Source: Bacillus sp. FJAT-14578 (GTDB lineage: Bacteria; Bacillota; Bacilli; Bacillales; Bacillaceae_H). From it: DNA of 64,000 nucleotides. The notes beneath the pieces were generated by a model that had not been told where the DNA came from, did no database searches, and saw only the letters and a list, made by a program, of their open reading frames with translations. Below, piece after piece: positions 52,835 to 61,111 of the stretch. The stretch spans positions 434,001 to 498,000 of the forward strand of contig NZ_KI632505.1 of the NCBI RefSeq assembly GCF_000504165.1, in the 5' to 3' direction. The stretch's first letter is position 1, and each line of letters opens with the position of its first letter. Position numbers and translations under genes: made by a program.

Positions 52835-52854
52835 GTCTGTTAAATCTATAAAAT

Positions 52855-53622
52855 TTAATTTTTCTCTTCTTTCAACGCTTCATATGTTTTAAAAGAATAA
52901 TCTCCATATTCAAAGAAAAGAATACCTTTTGCTTTCGGATCAAGCTCTTTTTTTATACTTGGATAATGTATCATACTTTTTGAGAAATCTCGAATTGTAG
53001 TGCTTATTTCTTGTCCGTCATTCATAAATAAGGTAATATGTGATGGCTCTAATTTCAAAGGTGTATGATGAATTTCCGATATGGCATTTGCAATGCTTTT
53101 TGGTAAATTTAAAAGTTCCCGTGTCATTTCTTCAATCATTTCTGGATTTTCCCAACTAATAAGCAATGGAGCGTCTGATGACAGTGATGTTGCTCTCACT
53201 GGTTTTAACACTTTTCCTGTTTCACTAATAGGGATATAAGTTGCCTTATCAATAATATAAGCAACTCGCTTATATTCCTTCACCTGGATAACTATAGTGC
53301 TCGGAAATTTTCTATGTAGAGATACATCTTTTATTTCAGAATCGGCCTTAATTCCCTGTATCACTTGGTCTTCATTCAATTTCCAGTAATTTGTCTTATT
53401 CGATAAATTACTTAATGTAATAATCTTTTTGTCGCTTACGTTCCGATTTCCTGTTACTTCAATCTTGGAAATATTACTAAGTGATGATTGGGTATAAATA
53501 ATAACTAACACGAGGGTGAAAAAGAAGGATATGTATATAATAACCCGACGGTTTGTTTTTTGTTTTCTTTGTTCTTGTAGCTTAGGAACCCGATCTTCCA
53601 AACGAATAATCTTTTTTTCCAT
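52855..53622 (-). CDS. DivIB/FtsQ-family cell-division protein, outside the dcw cluster
   Basis: A 255-residue protein with a basic cytoplasmic N-terminus (RLEDRVPKLQEQRKQKTNRR), one membrane helix (IIYISFFFTLVLVIIYTQ), a POTRA domain starting ISKIEVTGNRNVSDKKI, and an FtsQ/DivIB beta domain (LHRKFPSTIVIQVKEYKRVA and YIPISETGKVL). DivIB normally sits in the mur-fts cluster near murB and ftsZ. Here it lies 0.6 kb from a transposase-type gene, so it is a second or displaced copy carried by the island. It starts ATG behind AAAGGTGAAAAGAAA. Confidence 0.85.
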   Translation of the reverse strand: MEKKIIRLEDRVPKLQEQRKQKTNRRVIIYISFFFTLVLVIIYTQSSLSNISKIEVTGNRNVSDKKIITLSNLSNKTNYWKLNEDQVIQGIKADSEIKDVSLHRKFPSTIVIQVKEYKRVAYIIDKATYIPISETGKVLKPVRATSLSSDAPLLISWENPEMIEEMTRELLNLPKSIANAISEIHHTPLKLEPSHITLFMNDGQEISTTIRDFSKSMIHYPSIKKELDPKAKGILFFEYGDYSFKTYEALKEEKN

Positions 53623-53747
53623 TTTCTTTTCACCTTTATCCTATGATAAGAACAAACAACGTTAGCATTTACACTGTTTGTTGCATTCCAAAATCCTCAA
53701 TATTTTATGGCTATTATAACATAAGGAGGTTGTCCTTAATCGAATAA

Positions 53748-53776
53748 GGAAAAGGCTGCCGAAGCAGCCTTCGCTT
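53748..53776 (-). terminator. Terminator between the small membrane gene and divIB-like gene
   Basis: GGCTGC-TTCG-GCAGCC, with TTTTCC on the minus strand, shows that the two cargo genes are separate transcripts. Confidence 0.75.
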
Positions 53777-53817
53777 ATTGAAGTAGTACCACACGTTAGT
53801 TTAACAACATCTGTGTT

Positions 53818-54057
53818 TTATTGCTTAATGTTTCGTTCATTATAGGGTGTTTCCTGCTTAGTATCCAACGGTATTTTTGTACTCTGAGTAATATCTAGCC
53901 CTTCATTTTTGCCTTCATCAAGATTAGTTAAAGGTGTGTAACCAGGGGCATTTGGCAAATCCTTTTTATCACTATTTACAATCTTTTTTATAAAGAAAAA
54001 AACAGCTAGAAAAACAGTGATTATTAAACTTATATTCGCAATAGTTTCCCACATCAA
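53818..54057 (-). CDS. Hypothetical small membrane protein (island cargo)
   Basis: A 79-residue protein with one N-terminal helix (IANISLIITVFLAVFFFIKK) and a polar tail rich in Asn/Thr/Pro. It starts ATG behind GGAGAGGAGTA. It belongs to no family I recognise and lies between the transposition genes and divIB. Confidence 0.65.
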   Translation of the reverse strand: MMWETIANISLIITVFLAVFFFIKKIVNSDKKDLPNAPGYTPLTNLDEGKNEGLDITQSTKIPLDTKQETPYNERNIKQ

Positions 54058-54218
54058 AAATACTCCTCTCCAAATTAAAGGAAGCCTTACTCCAATTATC
54101 CATTTTTTAGTGTATTTTTCAATGAAAACCTTATTTAAAATTCATTAGTTAAGAGCCCCGGATTGCTTCTTAAACTGCTCCGTTGAAAAAGAGTAAGCGA
54201 TGTTTTTCCTTACATCAC

Positions 54219-54692
54219 CTACTTAAGTTTTTCAAAATGATTCGAAACCCATTTACCATTATTTTTAACAATATATTCTTCTGCAAGAATTAGTCTTTGG
54301 ACAAGATCTTTTTTTGATAATTTCATATATTTCCTTTGTATATTATCAAGATTACGGTTCGGTTTTATTTTATGAAATTCAATATCCCCGACAGTTACAG
54401 AACCGTTGGATATATAACCTTTGCTATTCTTTTTTTGTTTATAAGTCTTACTATGCTGCTTGTAATACTCATATAACTGTTCATTTGTACGGATTGTGTT
54501 ATGATGAATCCCTTTACCTTCGGTATCTATTTCTTTTGATTGTTCAACGATTGTTGTAAACGTGACAGGACTTCCTTTTTTGATCAATAAATCAATTGCT
54601 TGTTTTCCTATCTCTACCGAACGATTGCGACGTTTTTGGTGACTTTCTTTTAGCCCAGCACGTTCATTTATTGAAGTGAATGCGTGGCTCAT
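54219..54692 (-). CDS. tnpC: TnpC-like accessory protein of a Tn554-type element (DUF6262-like)
   Basis: About 157 residues from the ATG at 54692, overlapping tnpB by 29 bases. A basic N-terminal region (KESHQKRRNRSVEIGKQAID) and a helical HTH-like section (GSPVTFTTIVEQS) resemble TnpC/DUF6262 proteins, which in Tn554 affect transposition frequency and orientation. The third position in a tnpA-tnpB-tnpC order supports this. Sequence identity to Tn554 TnpC cannot be judged here. Confidence 0.72.
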   Translation of the reverse strand: MSHAFTSINERAGLKESHQKRRNRSVEIGKQAIDLLIKKGSPVTFTTIVEQSKEIDTEGKGIHHNTIRTNEQLYEYYKQHSKTYKQKKNSKGYISNGSVTVGDIEFHKIKPNRNLDNIQRKYMKLSKKDLVQRLILAEEYIVKNNGKWVSNHFEKLK

Positions 54693-56808
54693 AATTTTGT
54701 TCCTCCCTATACTTTTCAATGAGTTCTATTTCTTTTAATTCATTGCGGGCATACTTACGCATCGCTTTTGCTTTTTTAACCTCAATTGGTAAACCCATTG
54801 CACTATATCGCTTCTCCATATCCTTTGATAACTCTATAACTTCTAATAATTCGTGTTTCTTTTCAGGTTCTGGAATCTTCGCTTGGCAACCTAAACACGC
54901 CATTTTAATAGGACATACGTGATCTGTGACACACGTTCCACCTATAACATTATTGAAAACACCCACTTTTTCTTTATATTCTTTAAGCTCTTTTTCAGCT
55001 CCTTCGGGATCACGCAATACAGCTTCATCTAAATCAATATAGTCAGATATAACATCGTGCAACTCACTTACCGATTGAGCAACTTGGCTGGGTGTAGGTT
55101 CTGAGTAATAACCAGTTACCCTTACATCCCGTTGATGTAATATCTTTGCTAATTTGTCTAGTGGGAATTTATGTCGCTGAGCAGCCTCGGTAGCAAAAGC
55201 GTGGCGTAATAAGTGGGTTTTCACCACAACAGGCTTTCCTTCTCGTGTTTCAAAATGTAGTCCGTGCAATAAAAAACGAAGACTTGCCCAAATTGCATAT
55301 CTTTTAAGTGCTTTATGATGATACTGAAAAAAATATGGTTTAGGATTAGGAAATAGATGTCTTCGCTCATCACGATATAAAACACTTGGTATCTTTTCAG
55401 TACCATAATGAGTTCTTAGCATAAGCCCAACCCGTTGAAGTAGTTTCATTGTTTGTGGGCTGATATAAAAAGCTTCTAATTCGTCGCGACCTTTTGGAAT
55501 AACATAAAAAGAAAAACGTAATTTGTCATCAACTTTTTTTGTATGGATACATTCTTTCGAGTTATTAATTTGTAATAATTCATTTAGTCTTGCACCAGTG
55601 GTAGTACAAATATCCAATGCTAATAAACCGAAGGTTGCTGCTGCATATAATGGTTCTACATCGAGTAAAACACCTTCGGCTTTGTCTTTATGGGTAGAAA
55701 CAAAAGTGCTTGGTGAGAGTATTCCTTTGTGTTTGGAATAAAAGGGTTCAGGATTACTATTTGAATTTTCTTCACCATAGCCCCACGAATAAAGCAGTTC
55801 ACGTTTTCGCTTCAATTCATCATCAGTAACATTTTGAAACCAGGCTCCAATAACACCATTTTCAAATAACTCAATAAACCAAAGACCTTCGGCTTCCTCG
55901 TCTTCATCCAATTTTTCAGCTTTGATAAATTCTACAAAGTAATGGTTGTTTTCATCCGAATAAGCTCCTGTACGGTGGATCGCTGCTTTTATACTATGAG
56001 CACTAAATTGGTCTTGGTGATTTAATACAAATGAAGGCTTGTCCCACAGACGAAAATAAAAGCGTTCACCAACACGTTCAGGTTCATCATAAAGGAACTC
56101 TAGAGGTAGCTTTACATTCTGGTTTTTTACTCGTTCGCACGCTTTTAAATAGGCTTTTCGTAGTCGGTCTATTTGATTCCAACGAAGGTTTCCTTCATTT
56201 CGAATTTGAGGGAGTAAAGGTACGATAGCATCTGTCTCACTCTTACGAGTGTTTTGTGCTTGTTCTTTCGATGATTTCGTAAAAGTAAAATCTCTTGAAT
56301 CATAAGAAGGCATTGGAAGCATAAATCGCTCAAAGTATTCTTGTTGTTCTATAGGTATTTTTGTTGCAACCCATTTTTTTACTGCATAAGAACAACTTCT
56401 GTAAAAGGTTAAAAGTTTTGCCCTCATAGCATCTGAATGTTCTTCAAAAATAAAACCTTTAAAGTATTGATACATATGTATTTCAGTATCGAGTTCTTCC
56501 ATTTTAGTTAAATGAAAGTATTTAAATAAATCGTTTAATCGTTTGCTAATAATAAAGACTAGGTAGTAAATTGTCATAACATCTACATTTTTTTCTGTAT
56601 AAACTAACATTGCTAGAAATAAATGATTGTTCCAAGGCTTGTCTACCGCTTTATTAACGTAGTATTTCAAATACTTTTCATTCATTTTATCCAGAATAAA
56701 AACATCTCTTGCATCGCGAAAATGGAGAAGGTGTTTATCAACTTTGCCTAATAATTGCTCATAAAAAGGTGATTGTGGTTTAAGGGTTGATGCAGTCAGT
56801 ATACTCAC
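54664..56808 (-). CDS. tnpB: TnpB-like large tyrosine recombinase
   Basis: A 714-residue integrase. The catalytic domain lies at about 395-625 (Arg in TTTGARLNELLQI, HLLRHAFATEAAQ, Tyr in GYYSEPTPSQ). A Cys-rich C-terminal segment, CVTDHVCPIKMACLGCQAKI, is probably zinc-binding. It matches the size and order of Tn554 TnpB. It overlaps tnpA by 4 bases (ATGA), showing tight co-expression. Confidence 0.88.
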   Translation of the reverse strand: MSILTASTLKPQSPFYEQLLGKVDKHLLHFRDARDVFILDKMNEKYLKYYVNKAVDKPWNNHLFLAMLVYTEKNVDVMTIYYLVFIISKRLNDLFKYFHLTKMEELDTEIHMYQYFKGFIFEEHSDAMRAKLLTFYRSCSYAVKKWVATKIPIEQQEYFERFMLPMPSYDSRDFTFTKSSKEQAQNTRKSETDAIVPLLPQIRNEGNLRWNQIDRLRKAYLKACERVKNQNVKLPLEFLYDEPERVGERFYFRLWDKPSFVLNHQDQFSAHSIKAAIHRTGAYSDENNHYFVEFIKAEKLDEDEEAEGLWFIELFENGVIGAWFQNVTDDELKRKRELLYSWGYGEENSNSNPEPFYSKHKGILSPSTFVSTHKDKAEGVLLDVEPLYAAATFGLLALDICTTTGARLNELLQINNSKECIHTKKVDDKLRFSFYVIPKGRDELEAFYISPQTMKLLQRVGLMLRTHYGTEKIPSVLYRDERRHLFPNPKPYFFQYHHKALKRYAIWASLRFLLHGLHFETREGKPVVVKTHLLRHAFATEAAQRHKFPLDKLAKILHQRDVRVTGYYSEPTPSQVAQSVSELHDVISDYIDLDEAVLRDPEGAEKELKEYKEKVGVFNNVIGGTCVTDHVCPIKMACLGCQAKIPEPEKKHELLEVIELSKDMEKRYSAMGLPIEVKKAKAMRKYARNELKEIELIEKYREEQNYEPRIHFNK

Positions 56809-58154
56809 TCCAATCCATCTAATAATGCTTGTATTTCAGGATCTATTTTGACATCCTTAATATTTTCTAGGACTGTTAGATCAGGTTTTTTCTTTCGTTT
56901 ATTTTTCTTTTGATTCAAATATTCACTTTCTAATTTTTGCATATTCTCCAACATTTGATCGTGTGCTTCACGGTGCTTTTCTTCATCAAAATAATGGTCA
57001 TAAACCTTTATGGTATCTGTATTTTTCCACTTAATATACTTAATAAGTTCATTTTTCCTTTGATTAATTTCAGCTTCTGTCTTGGAAGTATTGTAGATTT
57101 CTCGTAACCTTGTGGTAACAAACCAGTGCCTTGTTTTATGCGGATTTAACCTAATTTCACATTCTTCAATAGCCTTGTCCCAGTGGTAATACCAAGCCTC
57201 ATAGGAGAAAGGTGTTCCAAGTTCAGTAAGGAATATGGGAGCTTCATTTGGCAACGCATCAAAAGTACGTTGGAACTCGTCGTACTGCACTCGTTCTTTA
57301 TTGATGTATCGCATCAATAATTTGACCGTATCTTTGCCAAATCGTAGAACTTTCACTCTTTTGCCGTGACTCCCTTTGTTGAATGTGCTGGCCTCTTGAA
57401 AATCCCTTTGTGAGCGATAATCACCAATGGTTAACTCAATAACTTCGGATGCTCTCGCTCCTGATTCAAAGAGTATACGAGCTATCACCACTTCCCTTAA
57501 CGACCAGTTCACCTTTTTTCCTGCTTGATAAACGTGAGAAGGGAGGCGAGGATCATCAATAATCTCAGGCTGCCATTCTTCATTGATTAGCTTGAAATAT
57601 GAATCAGTCAGCCTTCTATGTGGTACTGCCTCTTCCGTTCCTGCTTCAACCGGCATACGAGGTTTATTCTTTCTCACACCTTCGGTTTGACTTTTATATT
57701 CGCCCAAAATCGCATAAGAATCTATTAAAGGATTTGGATAATGGTATTGTTCTAGTCGAATAAGAGATTTATAAAAGGATTTTAATGCTGACAGAAAACG
57801 ATTAACAGTATTAGGACTTTTGCTTGTACGATTCACTAGCCGAAAAGTATTCTTCTCACGAACTTTACATCTCATCTCATTCATAAGATAACCTTCAACA
57901 GCTACCCGTATGGCCTCGGGCGGTTCATTCCACTGAACCTGTTTTCCTTGATAGTTACTAGACTGGTCTAACCAGCTAAAAAAGGGGAGAAGACATTTCA
58001 AATAGGAAAGGGCCGTACTTTTATCGTTTCTTCCTATACAATCGTGGTAATGATCTGTTAAAGGTAGGAAAGGTTCATTTTCACCATTAAAAACCAATAA
58101 TTCATAACGGCTTTCAATTCCTTCAGGGCAATAATGATAATGATATTTAGCCAT
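56805..58154 (-). CDS. tnpA: TnpA-like tyrosine recombinase
   Basis: A 449-residue integrase with a SAM-like N-terminal core-binding domain and a catalytic domain: FESGARASEVIEL (Arg), HKTRHWFVTTRL (His-x-x-Arg) and Tyr in KVYDHYFDEE. It is longer than Tn554 TnpA by a charged tail (KNKRKKKPDL). By family, tnpA and tnpB act together to insert the element at a specific site without target duplication. It starts ATG 34 bases after the HTH gene. Confidence 0.88.
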   Translation of the reverse strand: MAKYHYHYCPEGIESRYELLVFNGENEPFLPLTDHYHDCIGRNDKSTALSYLKCLLPFFSWLDQSSNYQGKQVQWNEPPEAIRVAVEGYLMNEMRCKVREKNTFRLVNRTSKSPNTVNRFLSALKSFYKSLIRLEQYHYPNPLIDSYAILGEYKSQTEGVRKNKPRMPVEAGTEEAVPHRRLTDSYFKLINEEWQPEIIDDPRLPSHVYQAGKKVNWSLREVVIARILFESGARASEVIELTIGDYRSQRDFQEASTFNKGSHGKRVKVLRFGKDTVKLLMRYINKERVQYDEFQRTFDALPNEAPIFLTELGTPFSYEAWYYHWDKAIEECEIRLNPHKTRHWFVTTRLREIYNTSKTEAEINQRKNELIKYIKWKNTDTIKVYDHYFDEEKHREAHDQMLENMQKLESEYLNQKKNKRKKKPDLTVLENIKDVKIDPEIQALLDGLE

Positions 58155-58188
58155 AAACAGTCACCTACTTATTCGTTAATCACGCTAC

Positions 58189-58737
58189 TCATTCTTCAAG
58201 CCAATTATAAAAAGGAACAGATGTTGATTGCTGTTTATTTATTTGTTTGAAATCATTATCAAACTCTTGTTGAGATAACTCATACAAACGCTTACTAGAT
58301 TTCTTTGGCAATTTAATAGGAGTAGACGTCGGACTCCAATTCTCACGAATTGCTTTTTTAATAAACCCGTCAGGATTTTTCACTTTTTTAGGCGACTGCT
58401 GCATAATAAGGAGTATTTCTAAGGTGCGTTTAATTCCAACAACGGATAAGACCGATAATATTTCATCAGTGGGAGAGGTAAGAGTAACAGCTTGATAAGC
58501 CAAATTAACTAACTCCATTTCATCAACATCTGATTTTAGAGCATCATCTTGTTGGTCAGTTTTGTTGATAGGTGCAACGTTATTTAGTTTTAATAAATCC
58601 GATTCAATAATTCTCCAACCTTCTTTATCACTATTTCTATATGAATTGGGGAATTTGCCTGACCGAATCCATCTTTTAATTGTTTCTTCGTGTTTTCCTA
58701 AGAGTCCAGATACTTCTTTTACCGTGTATTCTTTCAA
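58189..58737 (-). CDS. Helix-turn-helix (MerR/excisionase-type) protein of the island
   Basis: A 182-residue protein beginning with a winged-helix of the HTH_17 kind (YTVKEVSGLLGKHEETIKRWIRSGKFP). A region rich in helices and a C-terminal stretch (SKRLYELSQQEFDNDFKQI) follow. It sits first in the transposition operon, with paired direct repeats and an inverted repeat just upstream. It may regulate tnpABC or act as a directionality factor; neither is proven. Confidence 0.75.
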   Translation of the reverse strand: MKEYTVKEVSGLLGKHEETIKRWIRSGKFPNSYRNSDKEGWRIIESDLLKLNNVAPINKTDQQDDALKSDVDEMELVNLAYQAVTLTSPTDEILSVLSVVGIKRTLEILLIMQQSPKKVKNPDGFIKKAIRENWSPTSTPIKLPKKSSKRLYELSQQEFDNDFKQINKQQSTSVPFYNWLEE

Positions 58738-58754
58738 AAAAACACCTCCAAACA

Positions 58755-58780
58755 GAATGTACGTTTCGGGAATGTATGTT
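58755..58780. promoter_or_regulatory. Two direct repeats ahead of the HTH gene
   Basis: GAATGTACGTT (58755) and GAATGTATGTT (58770) repeat with a 15-bp period, 18 bases or more upstream of the HTH start. Confidence 0.5.
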
Positions 58781-58786
58781 CTTAAT

Positions 58787-58841
58787 TTACCACAATACTT
58801 TATTCGTGTAAATTATTTACTTTTAAGGATTGTTGTGGTAA
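58787..58841. repeat. Inverted repeat near the right edge of the island
   Basis: TTACCACAA and TTGTGGTAA (9-base perfect arms, 37-base spacer). It is close to where the right end of the element should be. Together with the repeats at 58755 and the terminator it accounts for the 300-base gap. Confidence 0.5.
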
Positions 58842-58872
58842 CTAATGAGGTCATTAAGAGGTCTTAAAAAAC

Positions 58873-58912
58873 AAAAAAGTACACCACTAAATATAAGTGA
58901 TGTACTTTTTTT
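58873..58912 (-). terminator. Terminator of amino-acid permease gene
   Basis: A stem AAAAGTACATCACTT with near-complement, and T runs on both strands. Confidence 0.75.
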
Positions 58913-59037
58913 CATTTAATGTACGACATTAAAGACAACCTCAAGTTTTACAATAAGAATATACCATCACTTGTCTTTAATTTTACAGAGTATCCAAGTC
59001 TTTTTGATTATATCTCTTCTTCATCAGCAAAATGCCA

Positions 59038-60414
59038 TTAGCCGATTTTCTCTTCGTTTATATCAATAGCCTGTCCATCTCCATTTTTAAATTTAAAAAT
59101 GGAAATCGTAGTTAACACAGCTACAACAACAAGACAAGCAATGATACTCACGCGATTCTGTTCATTGAATACGAATATGACAGAAATAATGCCTAACGCA
59201 AACGCTGTAAGCCCTGTTATATACGGGAAGCCCCATAATTTAAAGCTTGGCTCTTTCGGATAAGATTTGCGAAGTTTGATTTGTGCTAAACAAATGCTGA
59301 TCCATACCAATGATACAACAAAACCAGGGAACGCCATCAATAATGTGAACACCTTATTCTGATCAATCAAGGCGAACATAGATCCCGCTAATAATATTAC
59401 GGCACTAAACATTAAGCTGTAAATTGGCACACCGCTTTTTGATACGTAAGAGAAAGACTTTGGAGCTTCCCCTCCTGTAGCCAAAGAATGCAGCATCCGC
59501 GTACAACCGTATATACCAGAGTTGGCTGCAGATAAGACAGCTGTAATTAAAATGAAGTTCATGATATGCGCTGCTCCTTGCAAGCCGGCCATTGATAATA
59601 CTTGCACGAACGGACTTGACTGGTCGCTTAGTTCATTCCAAGGAATCAAACCGCAAATAATAAGGATTGGCAGTGTGTAGAATAAGATAATTCTTCCAAT
59701 GAAACTTTTAATAACTTTAGGTAACACACGTTCTGCATCTTTTGCTTCTGTTACAGTCACTCCTATTAATTCAGAACCTCCGTACGAGAACATAACAATT
59801 AACAGTGCGGAGAAAATGGACATCCAGCCATTCGGGAAAAATCCTCCATGAGCTGTAAAGTTTTGCAGATAGTTGCCTTCGCTGCTTGGCATAATTCCAA
59901 ATAGGATAGCTGCTCCCAAGACGATAAATACCATGATCATCGCAATTTTAATACCGGCAAACCAAAATTCAAATTCACCGTAATTTTTAACATTCATCAT
60001 GTTAATTCCGATAACTAAAGCGGCACAGCTTAAACTCAATACCCAAAGCGAAACATCTGGAAGCCAATATTGCAAGAAGAATCCTGCCACGACTACCTCG
60101 ATAATGCACACAGCAAGCCACATAAAGCAATACATCCAACCAACAACGAAGGAAACACGGCTGCCGAATGCCTTTTGTACAAAGCCTTTCATGTTTGTGT
60201 TCGGATAGACGATGGCCATTTCTGCGATGGCTCCCATGACCACAAGCAGCAATAAACCTGCGAATATATAAGTGAAAATAACTCCCGGTCCTGCTAACGA
60301 TACGGTTTCAGCACTTCCCTTAAAAATTCCGGTACCGATCGCGCCGCCCATTGCCATCAAACTGATATGACGCGGCAGCAGGTTCTTTTGAAGTGATGCA
60401 TTATTTGATCCCAT
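59038..60414 (-). CDS. APC-family amino-acid permease
   Basis: About 458 residues from the ATG at 60414, behind AGGGAGGAATCAGTA. Twelve membrane helices with the amino-acid transporter signature GGAIGTGIFKGSAETVSLAG, SYGGSELIGVTVTEAKDAER and SAANSGIYGCTRMLHSLA. It is of the AAT type (proton-coupled; relatives of AnsP, GabP, YbxG). The substrate cannot be told. It is a single gene with its own terminator. Confidence 0.9.
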   Translation of the reverse strand: MGSNNASLQKNLLPRHISLMAMGGAIGTGIFKGSAETVSLAGPGVIFTYIFAGLLLLVVMGAIAEMAIVYPNTNMKGFVQKAFGSRVSFVVGWMYCFMWLAVCIIEVVVAGFFLQYWLPDVSLWVLSLSCAALVIGINMMNVKNYGEFEFWFAGIKIAMIMVFIVLGAAILFGIMPSSEGNYLQNFTAHGGFFPNGWMSIFSALLIVMFSYGGSELIGVTVTEAKDAERVLPKVIKSFIGRIILFYTLPILIICGLIPWNELSDQSSPFVQVLSMAGLQGAAHIMNFILITAVLSAANSGIYGCTRMLHSLATGGEAPKSFSYVSKSGVPIYSLMFSAVILLAGSMFALIDQNKVFTLLMAFPGFVVSLVWISICLAQIKLRKSYPKEPSFKLWGFPYITGLTAFALGIISVIFVFNEQNRVSIIACLVVVAVLTTISIFKFKNGDGQAIDINEEKIG

Positions 60415-60724
60415 TACTGATTCCTCCCTACCCCTATTCATTGAAACAATTTCATCATGCATGGATTTAAAGGTTTGTATCTGCCGAATTCTTGTTGCCC
60501 TATTTTGAGCCGTTAAGCAGCTGTTTGTTCCTGCTTTCACTCACGCTTGATACAATCTGTTGCTAACTTTGCACTATTATACACGAAAATGATCAGATAT
60601 ACATGAAAATATTTCTGCTTTCTCGTACCATAACGAACATTGTTCAACAGGAGAAAATCTCTTCTAAGTAAGCGGTTTCAATTCCTCCCTCTTTCTTTTG
60701 TTAGAGGCTATGTTAAAATGTCGT

Positions 60725-60772
60725 GTTGATTTTGGATGTAGTCGAATGACAGGAAAACAATCGAAAATCAAC
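60725..60772. repeat. Inverted repeat upstream of the permease
   Basis: GTTGATTTTGGAT and ATCGAAAATCAAC match in 12 of 13 positions, spaced by 22 bases. They may be an operator or the remnant of a small mobile palindrome. Confidence 0.5.
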
Positions 60773-60809
60773 AGCTTTGTTTAACAAAGCCTTCTTATAA
60801 AGGAAACTT

Positions 60810-60846
60810 CCATCGGTGGGGGTTTTCCCTCATTCCCCACCGATGG
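60810..60846. terminator. GC-rich hairpin in the intergenic region
   Basis: A perfect 12-bp stem CCATCGGTGGGG with complement. It lacks a strong T-tract; it could be a terminator or other structure. Confidence 0.5.
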
Positions 60847-61050
60847 TTAGTTAACTTATCGGGCTTTTACATTCTCCATCTAAACATGATAACCGATTAA
60901 TCTGAACTGGTGTATATGTAAAAAATAACACCCTTTACAAAATGGATTAAATTACTAAAATTTTCTGATTTTTTAGTATAAAAAATGATATTCACCCTGT
61001 TTATGTCCCTTCTTTCCCATATCCTGAATAAACTGAGAAAGTTTTTGCAC

Positions 61051-61092
61051 AAGCAGTGGACAAGAGTCCCTTAAGAATCTTGTTCACTGCTT
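61051..61092 (-). terminator. Terminator of the 2-oxoacid dehydrogenase operon
   Basis: AAGCAGTG-ACAAGA pairs with TCTTGT-CACTGCTT, about 20 bases after the E2 stop codon. Confidence 0.8.
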
Positions 61093-61111
61093 ATGCTGGA
61101 TTGATAGGTGA

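Larger units (their letters stand above)
60415..61048. other. Long region between permease and oxo-acid dehydrogenase genes
   Basis: Contains the permease promoter region, two inverted repeats and no recognised gene. The AT-rich part around 60900-61020 shows nothing. Confidence 0.5.

Noticed and set aside
58895-58912. GATGTA near the right island edge as a Tn554-type core site
   Set aside because: Tn554 uses GATGTA at its junctions, but no matching copy was found at 52480-52850, and the motif lies in a terminator stem.
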